Shown in pieces: positions 9,902 through 18,084 of a stretch of DNA of 64,000 nt. The DNA comes from Chachezhania sediminis (GTDB taxonomy: Bacteria > Pseudomonadota > Alphaproteobacteria > Rhodobacterales > Rhodobacteraceae): the NCBI RefSeq assembly GCF_009765275.1, contig NZ_VOPH01000004.1, positions 1 through 64,000 on the forward strand. The letters are read 5' to 3'. The translations under genes were made by a program, and so were the position numbers. The notes below the pieces were generated by a model that worked only from the letters and a program-made list of their open reading frames with translations, made no database searches and was not told the DNA's origin. Numbering within the stretch: position 1 is the first letter of the stretch; every line of letters begins with the position of its first letter.

Positions 9902-11541
9902 CAGATTGTCGCCGCTGCGAAGACGCGGCCGCCCTGGACCGTGCCCCAGACGGGAATGTCCTTCAGGGCCTCCGGTGCCACTTCCAGCGGATCGTCCTCC
10001 AGCACGGCGAAATCGGCGCGCTTGCCGGTCTCGATCGATCCGATCAGGTCGTCCATGCCCAGCGTGAAGGCCGCGCCCAGGGTGATCGCCTCCAGCGCTT
10101 CCGGCACGGTGATCTTTTCGCCTTCGCCCTGGACGCGTCCCGATGCGGTCAGGCGCGTGACGGCCGCCCACGCGGTGAAGAGCGGCCCCAGCGGCGTCAC
10201 CGGCGCGTCCGAATGGATGGTCATGGGCACGCCCGTATCCAGTGCGGTGCGGCAGGCATTCATGCGCTCGGCCCGCTCCGGGCCGACGGTCAGGGCATAA
10301 TGTTCGTCGCCCCAGTAGAAATGGTGGTTCGCGAACAGGTTCACGCACATGCCCAGCCGGGCCATCCGCTTGAACTGCGCGGGGCTGGCCAGCTGGCAGT
10401 GCTGCAGGGTGAAACGGTGATCGCGGGCCGGAACCTTCTTCAGGGCGCTTTCCAGCGTCTCGATCGCCAGCTCCGTCGCCTCGTTCCCATTGGTGTGGGT
10501 GTGGACCAGGACCCCCGCGCCCAGTGCGTGTTCATAGATCTGGGCCAGCTGGTCGGGGGCCACGTACCACAGGCCGTTCGGCGCGCCGTTGATATAGCCG
10601 GGCCACAGCATCCGGGCAGTGAAGCCCTGGATGGATCCGTCGGCCACGACCTTGATCCGGCCCAGGTCGCAGCGGTCGGTCGACTTCTTCCTGATGCCGG
10701 CAGTGAAGGCCACCAGATCCTCGGGCGTCATGCCCGCCATGATCCGGAAGGGCACGAGGCACAGCGGAAAGTCCGGCGCGCCGGTAATCTTCAGCGCCTC
10801 GTCCACCGACTCGTCCGTCAGGGATCGGGCCAGGTCGGTCGCCGTGGTCACGCCCGCCCGCACGCAAAGCCGCGCGTAGGACCGCAGCCCCTCGGGCGAG
10901 CCTTCCATGGCCTTGCCGCGGTCGAAGCCAACCTTGGCCGCGGCCGGGCCCATGATCTCGGGGCTGCGCAGTTCGCCGATGGGCAGGCCGTCCTGGCCCA
11001 GGGGTACGCCGGGGTGGTTCACGCCGGACTTTAGCAGCCCCGCCAGTTCCAGACCCTTGGTGTTCATGTTCATGATGTGAAGCGAGGCATGCAGGACCAC
11101 CACCGGACGGTCGGCGCAGGCGCGGTCCAGATCCTCGCGGGTGACGCGCACATTGTCCATGTAGATCGGGTCCAGACCCCAGCCCACGACGACGGGTTCG
11201 TCGGGTTTGGCCGCGGCCGCATCCCTCATGCGCGCGACGACCGCATCGACGGTTTTCAGCCCTTCCCAGACCTTGCCGGCGGGGTCGGCACGGTCGAACC
11301 AGCCGACATAGGCGCCGTCCCAGACCGATCCTTCGGCCGAATGCGCGTGGCCTTCGACGAAGCCTGGCATCAGAACCTTGTCGGCGAAGGTGGTGTCGAG
11401 CCGGTAATCGCCCCAGCGCGCCAGTTCCTCCAGCGTGCCGGCGCCAAGGATCTTGCCCTCCCGCACCGCGACATGGGTCGCGTAGGGGCGGGCGTGGCTC
11501 ATCGTGATGATTTTCCGGGCCTGGTAGATCGTGGTGGTCAT
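9901..11541 (-). CDS. Amidohydrolase family protein (YtcJ-like), copy B
   Basis: A 546-residue metal-dependent hydrolase of the amidohydrolase superfamily, PF07969/COG1574 (YtcJ-like), cytosolic. The metal-binding HxH is HAH at 65-67 (GFVEGHAHS); further expected ligands are in VHTHTNGNEA, TLQHCQ and TIHSDAPVTPLGP. Substrate unknown; characterized relatives act on N-acyl amino acids, imides or exoenzyme-type amides. I chose the ATG at 11541, giving MTTTIYQARKI, to match the paralog upstream. The two share long identical blocks (such as MCVNLFANHH and GPERAERMNACRTALD), so they arose by tandem duplication. The stop codon overlaps the ATG of the COG0523 GTPase. Confidence 0.88.
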   Translation of the reverse strand: MTTTIYQARKIITMSHARPYATHVAVREGKILGAGTLEELARWGDYRLDTTFADKVLMPGFVEGHAHSAEGSVWDGAYVGWFDRADPAGKVWEGLKTVDAVVARMRDAAAAKPDEPVVVGWGLDPIYMDNVRVTREDLDRACADRPVVVLHASLHIMNMNTKGLELAGLLKSGVNHPGVPLGQDGLPIGELRSPEIMGPAAAKVGFDRGKAMEGSPEGLRSYARLCVRAGVTTATDLARSLTDESVDEALKITGAPDFPLCLVPFRIMAGMTPEDLVAFTAGIRKKSTDRCDLGRIKVVADGSIQGFTARMLWPGYINGAPNGLWYVAPDQLAQIYEHALGAGVLVHTHTNGNEATELAIETLESALKKVPARDHRFTLQHCQLASPAQFKRMARLGMCVNLFANHHFYWGDEHYALTVGPERAERMNACRTALDTGVPMTIHSDAPVTPLGPLFTAWAAVTRLTASGRVQGEGEKITVPEALEAITLGAAFTLGMDDLIGSIETGKRADFAVLEDDPLEVAPEALKDIPVWGTVQGGRVFAAATI

Positions 11542-11668
11542 GGCGGGTCCTTGGAATTCGGGCTTGGAGTGCGGCGGGGGCTGGAACGTTCCCATGATGC
11601 CCATCAAGTCGCGGGCCCCGCAAGATGGCAGGGCCAGCCCCGTGCAATCGACGGGGCCAGCCGCCGGA

Positions 11669-13306
11669 TCACAGCCCGGCGACAGGGAAGACCCGGCCGC
11701 CCTGGACCGTGCCCCAGACGGGGACGTCCTTCAATGCCTCGGGCGCGACCTTGTAGGGGTCTTCGTCCAGCACCGCGAAATCGGCGCGTTTGCCGGCCTC
11801 GATAGACCCGATCAGGTGGTCCATCTTCATGGTGAAGGCCGCGCCAAGGGTGATGGCCTGAAGCGCTTCGGCGACGGTGATCTTCTCGGCCTCGCCCTGC
11901 ACCCGGCCGGACGGCGTCAGGCGGTTGACGGCGGCCCAGGCGGTAAACAGCGGCCCCAGCGGCGTGACCGGCGCATCCGAATGGATCGTCATCGGAACGC
12001 CCATGTCCAGCGCCGTGCGGCAGGCGTTCATCCGTTCGGCGCGTTCCGGGCCCACGGTGTACTTGTAGTGCTCGTCGCCCCAGAACCAGTGGTGGTTGGC
12101 GAAAAGGTTCACGCACATGCCCAGCCGGGCGGCCTTTCTGAACTGCGCGGGCGTCGCCATCTGGCAGTGCTGCAGGGTGGTGCGGTTGTCCGCCGCGGGG
12201 ATCTTCTTCAGCACCTTCTCGACCGTGTCGATCACCAGTTCCGACGCCTCGTCGCCATTGGTGTGAACATGGACCAGCAGGCCGTTCTCGAACGCGCCTT
12301 CCAGGATTTCGGTCAGCTGCTCGGGGGCCAGATACCACAGACCGTTCGGCGCGCCGTTCTGATAGCCGGGCCAGCGCAGGCGGGCGGTGAAGCCCTGGAT
12401 CGACCCGTCGGCGTGCAGCTTGATGTTGCCAAGCTCCAGCCGCTCGGTGCTCTTGGCCTTCATCTCGACCATATAGGCGATCAGATCCTTGGGCGCCATG
12501 TCGCGGCCATGGCGGAAGGGGACCAGACAGATCGGGAAGTCGGGGGCGGCGGTCTGCACCAGCATCTTGTCGACATCGTCGCGGGTATAGGTGCGGGCCA
12601 GGTCCGCAATCGTCGTGACCCCGGCGCGCACGCAGACCTTGGTAAAGGCCTTCATCCCTGCAGGATTTGCCTCTTCCGCGCGGCGGTCATAGCCCAACCG
12701 GGTCGCGGCGGGCACCATCACCTCCGGTCCCAGAAGCTCGCCCATCGGCAGCCCGTCGGCCCCCAGCGGGATCGCGGGATGGTTCAGGCCCTGTTTCAGA
12801 AGGCCCACGTCCTCCAGCCCCTTGGAGTTCATCGACATGATGTGGCCCGAGGCATGGGTGATCAGGATCGCCCTTTCGGTCGTCGCGCGATCCAGGTCCT
12901 GCCGGGTGATGCGGACATTGTCCATGTAGATCGGGTCGAGGCCCCAGGCGATCAGCGGCCCGGTCCCCGGGGCGGCGGCATCCGCCTTCTTCAGGCGGGC
13001 GACGATGTCGTCCACCGTCTTCAGGCCCTTCCAGACCTTCCCCTCGGGATCGGTCCGGTCGTACCAGCCCAGATAGGTGCCGTCCCAGACCGGGCCGGCG
13101 CTGGCGTGGGCATGGCCTTCGACGAAACCCGGCAACAGCACCTTGTCGGCAAAGGTCGTGTCAAGGCGGTAGTCGCCCCAGCGTTCCAGTTCCTTCAGCG
13201 TGCCCACGCCCAGGATCCTGCCGTCCCGCACTGCGACATGGGTCGCCATGGGCCGGGTCGTGGTCATCGTGTGAATGGCCTTGGCCTGAAAGATCGTGGT
13301 GGGCAT
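11669..13306 (-). CDS. Amidohydrolase family protein (YtcJ-like), copy A
   Basis: A 545-residue paralog of the next gene downstream, with the same YtcJ-like PF07969 fold. HAH metal ligands occur in GFVEGHAHA, and LVHVHTNGDEA, TLQHCQ and TIHSDAPVTPLGP are all kept, so it looks catalytically competent. Start taken at the ATG at 13306 (MPTTIFQAKAI), aligned with copy B; upstream codons in the same frame look non-coding. It lies 105 bases downstream of the class V aminotransferase gene and 127 bases upstream of copy B, all on the same strand, so the four genes may form one operon under the divergent AsnC-type regulator. Two retained copies suggest related but different substrates. Confidence 0.88.
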   Translation of the reverse strand: MPTTIFQAKAIHTMTTTRPMATHVAVRDGRILGVGTLKELERWGDYRLDTTFADKVLLPGFVEGHAHASAGPVWDGTYLGWYDRTDPEGKVWKGLKTVDDIVARLKKADAAAPGTGPLIAWGLDPIYMDNVRITRQDLDRATTERAILITHASGHIMSMNSKGLEDVGLLKQGLNHPAIPLGADGLPMGELLGPEVMVPAATRLGYDRRAEEANPAGMKAFTKVCVRAGVTTIADLARTYTRDDVDKMLVQTAAPDFPICLVPFRHGRDMAPKDLIAYMVEMKAKSTERLELGNIKLHADGSIQGFTARLRWPGYQNGAPNGLWYLAPEQLTEILEGAFENGLLVHVHTNGDEASELVIDTVEKVLKKIPAADNRTTLQHCQMATPAQFRKAARLGMCVNLFANHHWFWGDEHYKYTVGPERAERMNACRTALDMGVPMTIHSDAPVTPLGPLFTAWAAVNRLTPSGRVQGEAEKITVAEALQAITLGAAFTMKMDHLIGSIEAGKRADFAVLDEDPYKVAPEALKDVPVWGTVQGGRVFPVAGL

Positions 13307-13411
13307 GGCGGGTCCTGACATGGCTCGGAAGGATGGGACCACACGACACCGCAACGCGGGCCGGCCATAGGGCCAGCCCTGCGCATTGTTGGGGGCCAAA
13401 GGGCCCGGCCG

Positions 13412-14860
13412 TCACGCCGCGAAGCGGAAGATCGCGGTGCCGGGGCAGCCCTGGTAATGCGCGGCATGCCGCGCGGCGGCTTCGGGCAGTTGCGTGATCG
13501 CGTCCAGAAGGCGGGTAATCTCGTCCTCTGTCAGAAGCGCGCTGATCGACAGGCGGACGAAACCGGGCTTGGCCAGTTCCTCGCCCGCTTTCAGCCTGGC
13601 TTCCAGCGCGTGGGACGCCGGTTCGTCGATGTCCAGCAGCCGGTGGACGTAAGGTCCGGCGCAGGCACAGCCGCCGCGGGCCTGCACGCCGAAACAGTCG
13701 GACAGAAGCCGCGTCGCCAGTTGCTGATGCACCGGCGTGCCGTCCGGCTGCGTCACCCGGAAGGACAGGATCGGCAGCCGCGCACCGGGGCCTGCGGGCA
13801 GCAGATCGATGCCCGGCGCGGCCTCCAGCACCTTCAGCGCGCGGGCCGACAGGTCGATCTGGCGGTCGAAGAGCCAGGATTCGCCCATCGCGGCCTTCAC
13901 GGCAAAGGCCAGCGCCGCACGAAGGTCGCCCACGACATTCGGTGTCCCGGCCTCTTCCCGCGCGGCGATGTTCGATGAATAGCTGTGCCCCCAGGGAGAG
14001 ACGAAGGACACCGTCCCGCCGCCGGGGAAGGTCGGCGTCGTGGCACGGCAGGCATCCTTGCGGATGACCAGCAGGCCGCTGGCGCCGGGGCCGCCCAGGA
14101 ACTTGTGGGGCGACACGGCGATGGCGTCGATCCCTGCGCCGTCCGCATCCATCCGGATCGGCATGTAAGGCCCGCCGCCGGCATAGTCCCAGACCGACAG
14201 GGCGCCGTGCGCCTTCAGCAGCTTCGTGATCGCCGCGATATCCGTCAGCTTGCCCGTCACGTTCGACGCAGCCGAAAAGGTGCCGATCAGCAGCGCGCCC
14301 GCCGGCGCCCTGTCCAGCGCACGGGCCAGGGCATCGGGGCAGGGGCCGCCGGCGGTGCCTTCCGCGATCTCGATCACCTGCGCCCCGCTTTCGCGCCAGG
14401 GCAGGATGTTCGAATGATGTTCATAGGGGCCGACGAAGACCTGCACGTCCCGACCTTGGGTCAGGGCGTCGGCGATCCCGAAGAGATGCACCAGCCGGTT
14501 CAGCCCGGCCGTGGCGCCGGATCCGGCAAAGATCACCGCGTGGTCCGGCCCGGCGCCGATCTGGCGGGCGATATAGTCCCGCGCGGCCCGGCGCAGGCGG
14601 GTCATCGTGGCGCCGCAATGCGATGCTTCGGTATGGCTGTTGGCGTACCAGGGCAGGATATCCGTCATCACCGCCTCCTCGACCTGCCGCAGCGACCTGC
14701 CAGAGGCGACATAATCGGCATAGAGCAGCCTTTGCGGGCCGAAGGGGCCGGGGATCTCGATACCGTTGCCGATCTCGCCCATGTGCAATGCGTCGCGCCC
14801 GGTCGCGGCAAGGCGCTGTTCGAAGTCATCGAAATAGGTTTCGCCGGGAACTTGGGTCAT
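13412..14860 (-). CDS. Class V aminotransferase / cysteine-desulfurase-like PLP enzyme
   Basis: A 482-residue fold-type I PLP enzyme of the aminotransferase class V family (SufS/Csd-like). The PLP lysine is Lys253 in SPHKFLGG; EHHSN and SxWDYAGGGPY fit the cofactor pocket. A Cys-rich loop RGGCACAGPY near residue 420 lies where desulfurases have their active-site cysteine, but the spacing is not that of SufS, so true desulfurase activity is uncertain. Such proteins also act as selenocysteine lyases or aminotransferases. ATG at 14860 chosen (MTQVPGETYF); an alternative ATG lies at 14878. It is divergent from an Lrp/AsnC regulator, 108 bases apart, which implies control by an amino acid. Confidence 0.82.
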   Translation of the reverse strand: MTQVPGETYFDDFEQRLAATGRDALHMGEIGNGIEIPGPFGPQRLLYADYVASGRSLRQVEEAVMTDILPWYANSHTEASHCGATMTRLRRAARDYIARQIGAGPDHAVIFAGSGATAGLNRLVHLFGIADALTQGRDVQVFVGPYEHHSNILPWRESGAQVIEIAEGTAGGPCPDALARALDRAPAGALLIGTFSAASNVTGKLTDIAAITKLLKAHGALSVWDYAGGGPYMPIRMDADGAGIDAIAVSPHKFLGGPGASGLLVIRKDACRATTPTFPGGGTVSFVSPWGHSYSSNIAAREEAGTPNVVGDLRAALAFAVKAAMGESWLFDRQIDLSARALKVLEAAPGIDLLPAGPGARLPILSFRVTQPDGTPVHQQLATRLLSDCFGVQARGGCACAGPYVHRLLDIDEPASHALEARLKAGEELAKPGFVRLSISALLTEDEITRLLDAITQLPEAAARHAAHYQGCPGTAIFRFAA

Positions 14861-14925
14861 CTGACACTCCGCTGCCATGTTTCGGGCAGGATGACATCGG
14901 CGTTGCGGTGAAATCATCTTCAATA

Positions 14926-14956
14926 TTTGCACAGATTGCTGCATGCTTGTGTCAAA
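14926..14956. promoter_or_regulatory. Candidate Lrp/AsnC operator between divergent genes
   Basis: An inverted repeat with arms TTTGCACA (14926-14933) and TGTGTCAAA (14948-14956) lies in the 108-base divergent promoter, 12 bases before the AsnC-type start codon. Position and symmetry fit autoregulation plus control of the aminotransferase operon. Inference from symmetry only. Confidence 0.4.
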
Positions 14957-14968
14957 CGATAGAGGAAT

Positions 14969-15433
14969 ATGCCCATTCTCGACCGCATCGACATCGCCCT
15001 GCTGGAGGAGCTGTCCAGGGACGGTGCCCTGTCCCAGCGGGAACTGGCATCCCGCGTGGGGCTGTCGCAGAACTCCTGCTGGCGGCGTCTGACGCGTCTG
15101 CAGCAGGACGGGGTGCTGAAGGGCACACGGGCCGAAATCGACCTGGCCGCGCTGGGCCTGGACCTGACCGTCTTCGTCATGATCCGCACGCGGCACCATT
15201 CGGACGAGTGGTCGCGCAAGTTCCGCACCCATGTCGAGGCGCTGCCGCAGGTGCTGGACTTCTACCGGATCGGGGGCGACTGGGATTATCTGGTCAAGGC
15301 CGCGACCCAAGGAGTGGCGGGCTATGACAGCTTCTATCAAAGCCTGATCCGCGGCTTCGATCTGGAACGGGTGACGGGCTATTTCGCGATGGAAACGATC
15401 CTGCGCAGACCGCCGCAGTTGTCGGCGCTGTAG
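14969..15433 (+). CDS. Lrp/AsnC-family transcriptional regulator
   Basis: A 154-residue DNA-binding regulator. The N-terminal winged HTH covers about residues 5-55 (LSQRELASRVGLSQNSCWRR is the recognition region) and the RAM/AsnC ligand-binding domain covers about 65-145 (YRIGGDWDYLVKA, FDLERVTGYFAME). Length is typical. Divergent transcription from the class V aminotransferase gene suggests that it controls the aminotransferase-amidohydrolase-COG0523 set in response to an amino acid or amino-acid-like amide. The start ATG at 14969 follows AGAGGAAT. Confidence 0.9.
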   Translation: MPILDRIDIALLEELSRDGALSQRELASRVGLSQNSCWRRLTRLQQDGVLKGTRAEIDLAALGLDLTVFVMIRTRHHSDEWSRKFRTHVEALPQVLDFYRIGGDWDYLVKAATQGVAGYDSFYQSLIRGFDLERVTGYFAMETILRRPPQLSAL

Positions 15434-15462
15434 GGGGCACCGGCCCCGAAGTGATGGCAGGC

Positions 15463-15622
15463 GTAGGGTGCGTGCTGCGCACGCACCATCCGGAAGGGCC
15501 GCCATCCGCCGTCTTGACCGCGCGCCGGTCGGCCGCCGTCCAGCCTGCGGCCGGATGGGGCTCCAATGTCTCGGGCCGTCAGCGCATCGGGCAAGCGTAT
15601 GGTGTGTTCTTGGCACGCACCG
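15463..15622. repeat. Two REP-like palindromes (GGTGCGTG/CACGCACC family)
   Basis: A perfect palindromic copy, GTAGGGTGCGTGCTGCGC plus ACGCACCAT, lies at 15463-15489 and a degenerate copy at 15595-15622, both between convergent genes. The same unit occurs many times at 25.3-25.8 kb and once near 62.5 kb. Confidence 0.75.
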
Positions 15623-15676
15623 CCCGGGAAAGCCTGCCGCCCGCCATCCTGAACGGGGGGCGGTCCCCGCCTTCCT

Positions 15677-16585
15677 TCAGGCTGTCAGCGTGTCCAGCTC
15701 TTTGCGCGCCTCGTCCACGTCCAGCGCAGATGTCTCGCCGATCAGCACCAGTTCGCAGCCATCGACGGGGCCGTCATGTCCCGACAGGCTGGCACGCTGG
15801 CCGACCAGCTGGAACAGCATCGGCCGGCCCGGACGTTCCCTGAACGACAGGAACCCCTTGGCCCGCAGCAGGCCGGGGGACAGGCGGCCGATCACCTCCT
15901 GGAACGCGGTGACAGAGATTGCGCTGTCGGTCTGCCATTCCAGCGTCGCAAAGCGCGAGGCATCGATCCTTGGCCGGTTCAGCGTCCGCCTGGCGCCAAC
16001 ACCCGATCCGATCAGCGCCCGCACGGGACGGGTCGAGCCATCGGCGCCATAGACCAGACGCTTGCCGATGGCGCCCAGCTTGGTGATCAGTGTGCCCACG
16101 GCATCGGGATCCGCGCCTTCGGCCTTGGACAGCTGCACGAAATCCGCCGCGTCCACCTGGGCCCGCCACAGCGGGTCCTTCCAGCGGTCGGACGATGCGG
16201 TCAGATCCTCGGCATCCACCAGACAGACGATGGTGTCCAGCATCGCGGCCTGCCAAAGGACCGGATCCATCAGCCCTTCGATGATGCCCTGCGGGTCGGC
16301 CACGCCGCTGGCTTCCAGCACGATCAGGTCGGGGGTGCCCTGGACCATCACCTGCTTGATCGTGCGCAGAAGGTCGCCCTGCAGCGAACAGCAGATGCAG
16401 CCGTTCTTCAGCCCGATCACCTCGTCCGAGGCGGTTTCCAGCAGGGCCGCGTCGATGTTGATGCTGCCGAAGTCATTGACGATGGCCGCGATCTTCAGGC
16501 CTTCTGCGTCCTGCAGCAGGCCGTTGATGAAGGTGGTCTTCCCGGCGCCCAGGAAGCCGGTGACAAGAAGGATCGGAACGCTCAT
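15677..16585 (-). CDS. COG0523 GTPase of a zinc-limitation locus
   Basis: A 302-residue G3E/COG0523 GTPase. P-loop GFLGAGKT at 10-17, CxCC metal motif NGCICC with Cys63, Cys65 and Cys66, Walker B-type LEASGVADP, and a C-terminal CobW_C domain ending near residue 295. The expected NKxD is replaced by SKAEGAD (about residue 155), which may alter nucleotide specificity. It is divergent from a His-rich ZrgA-type protein and ABC transporter genes, with a Zur-like palindrome between. Zur-controlled COG0523 proteins are known zinc chaperones used during zinc starvation; that role is likely here. Confidence 0.87.
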   Translation of the reverse strand: MSVPILLVTGFLGAGKTTFINGLLQDAEGLKIAAIVNDFGSINIDAALLETASDEVIGLKNGCICCSLQGDLLRTIKQVMVQGTPDLIVLEASGVADPQGIIEGLMDPVLWQAAMLDTIVCLVDAEDLTASSDRWKDPLWRAQVDAADFVQLSKAEGADPDAVGTLITKLGAIGKRLVYGADGSTRPVRALIGSGVGARRTLNRPRIDASRFATLEWQTDSAISVTAFQEVIGRLSPGLLRAKGFLSFRERPGRPMLFQLVGQRASLSGHDGPVDGCELVLIGETSALDVDEARKELDTLTA

Positions 16586-16706
16586 TCAGTCGCACTTTCG
16601 GGATCATGGATCATGGGGGCAGGGCCTTCGGTCGTCGTCGGATCGCGCGCACCTTAAGGATCTGCGCGGGGATGTGCCACGGCGATCTGGAGCGGCTTGC
16701 CTTTCA

Positions 16707-16725
16707 TCATGTTATAACATTACAA
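16707..16725. promoter_or_regulatory. Candidate Zur box
   Basis: A perfect 12-bp palindrome ATGTTATAACAT (16710-16721) sits in the promoter shared by the COG0523 GTPase and the ZrgA-type operon. It resembles the alphaproteobacterial Zur motif (ATGTTATA/TATAACAT type). Both flanking genes belong to families repressed by Zur, which supports the call. Confidence 0.6.
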
Positions 16726-16782
16726 CTTCGGCCATTGGATGACACGTCGGTCCCCGGGCCGACCGGTATGAAGGGTTCCGAC

Positions 16783-17388
16783 ATGACAAGATTCCCCCTG
16801 GCCATTGTCGCCGCACTGGCCGCAGGTCCCGCCCTGGCGCAGGACCACCGCGAGATGGGCGCCCATGTTCACGGCGTCACCACGGCAGAGATCGCGGTCG
16901 AGGGCAGCCGGGTCGAAATCGACCTCAGGGCGCCCGGCATGGATATCGCCGGCTTCGAATACGCGGCGGAAAGTGCCGCCGACCGCGACGCCCTGCAGGC
17001 GGCGATCCTGCAACTGGCGCGCGCGACGGACGTGGTGACGTTCCCCGAAGCGGCCGGTTGCCGACTGACCGAGGTGGTGGCGCATGTTCACGGCGATGAT
17101 AACGACGGGCATGACGACGATCACGGCGGGCACGACGATGACCATGACGACCATGCCGACCACGGGGAACATGACGATCACGGCGATCACGACCATCGGG
17201 CGGGGCACAGCGAATTCCATGTGACCTATGGCTTTGACTGCGCGGCCCCCGAGGCGCTGACCCAGATCAAATTCCCGTTCTTCGACCGGTTCCCGAATGC
17301 GCAGGAGATCGAGGCGCAGTATGTCACGGATACCACTGCCGGCGCGGTCGAGATCGGTCGCAACTCCGGAACCCTGACCCTGAAGTGA
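16783..17388 (+). CDS. zrgA: ZrgA-family (DUF2796) periplasmic zinc-uptake protein
   Basis: A 201-residue exported protein with a Sec signal peptide (MTRFPLAIVAALAAGPALAQ, cleavage after ALA). The mature start is DHREMGAHVHG, the conserved metal-binding opening of DUF2796/PF10986. Residues about 95-145 form a His/Asp-rich loop with repeated HDD/HGD units, typical of periplasmic zinc binders, and a second conserved block (FHVTYGFDCAAPEAL) follows. The family is the ZrgA zinc-uptake protein described in Vibrio. ATG at 16783 chosen because AAGGG precedes it by 8 bases; an in-frame ATG at 16768 is possible. It heads an operon with ABC genes behind a Zur-like palindrome. Confidence 0.85.
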   Translation: MTRFPLAIVAALAAGPALAQDHREMGAHVHGVTTAEIAVEGSRVEIDLRAPGMDIAGFEYAAESAADRDALQAAILQLARATDVVTFPEAAGCRLTEVVAHVHGDDNDGHDDDHGGHDDDHDDHADHGEHDDHGDHDHRAGHSEFHVTYGFDCAAPEALTQIKFPFFDRFPNAQEIEAQYVTDTTAGAVEIGRNSGTLTLK

Positions 17389-17391
17389 GCG

Positions 17392-18084
17392 ATGACGGAC
17401 GCCCTTTTCCTTGACGATGTGACCTTCGCCTGGCCGGGGCGGGGCGGCTTTGCGCTGTCCTGCCCGTCGTTCCGGGTGGGGGCGGGGGAAAGCGTCCTGC
17501 TGCTGGGGGCCAGCGGCTCGGGCAAGTCGACGCTGCTGTCGCTGGTCTGCGGGATCGTTGCGGCGGATCGGGGGCAGGTAAGGGTCGGGGACACCGACCT
17601 GGGGTCCCTGCGTCCCGGGGCGCGGGACCGGTTCCGCGCCGAACGGATCGGCGTGATCTTCCAGCAGTTCAACCTGTTGCCCTATGCCAGTGTTGCCGAC
17701 AACATCCTGCTGCCCCTGCGCTTTGCCCCCGAACGCCGGCGACAGGCGGGCGATGCCCAGGCCGAGGCGCGGCGGCTGGTCCGGGCGCTGGGCCTTCCGC
17801 CGGCCGCGCTGCACCAGCGCGCCGGAACCCTGAGCGTCGGCCAGCAACAGCGTGTGGCCGTGGCCCGCGCCCTGATCGGGCGCCCCCCGCTGATCGTCGC
17901 GGACGAACCGACCTCGGCCCTCGATGCCGCCACGCAGGACGGGTTTCTGGGGCTGCTCTTCGATCAGAGCGCGGCTGCCGGGTCGTCCCTGCTGATGGTC
18001 AGCCATGACGAACGGGTGGCGCCCCGTTTCGACCGGGTGGTGCGGATCGAAAATGTCGTGACCAGACAGGGACAGGCGGCATGA
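17392..18084 (+). CDS. ABC transporter ATP-binding protein (MacB/LolD type)
   Basis: A 230-residue ATPase. Walker A GASGSGKST near residue 39-47, Q-loop in FQQFNLLPY, ABC signature LSVGQQQRVAVARA near 150, Walker B LIVADEPTSALD, and H-loop VSHDERV. Most similar in style to MacB/LolD ATPases that pair with FtsX-like permeases. It starts 3 bases after the ZrgA stop and its TGA overlaps the permease ATG (ATGA), so it is translated with the permease. In context it powers a zinc-starvation-induced export or lipoprotein/metal-handling step at the inner membrane; the substrate is unproven. Confidence 0.9.
   Translation: MTDALFLDDVTFAWPGRGGFALSCPSFRVGAGESVLLLGASGSGKSTLLSLVCGIVAADRGQVRVGDTDLGSLRPGARDRFRAERIGVIFQQFNLLPYASVADNILLPLRFAPERRRQAGDAQAEARRLVRALGLPPAALHQRAGTLSVGQQQRVAVARALIGRPPLIVADEPTSALDAATQDGFLGLLFDQSAAAGSSLLMVSHDERVAPRFDRVVRIENVVTRQGQAA

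Noticed and set aside
13412-15616. A 734-codon version of the class V PLP enzyme starting at 15616
   Set aside because: The upstream 250 codons run antisense through the AsnC regulator gene and lack similarity to the PLP family; the start at 14860 fits the fold.
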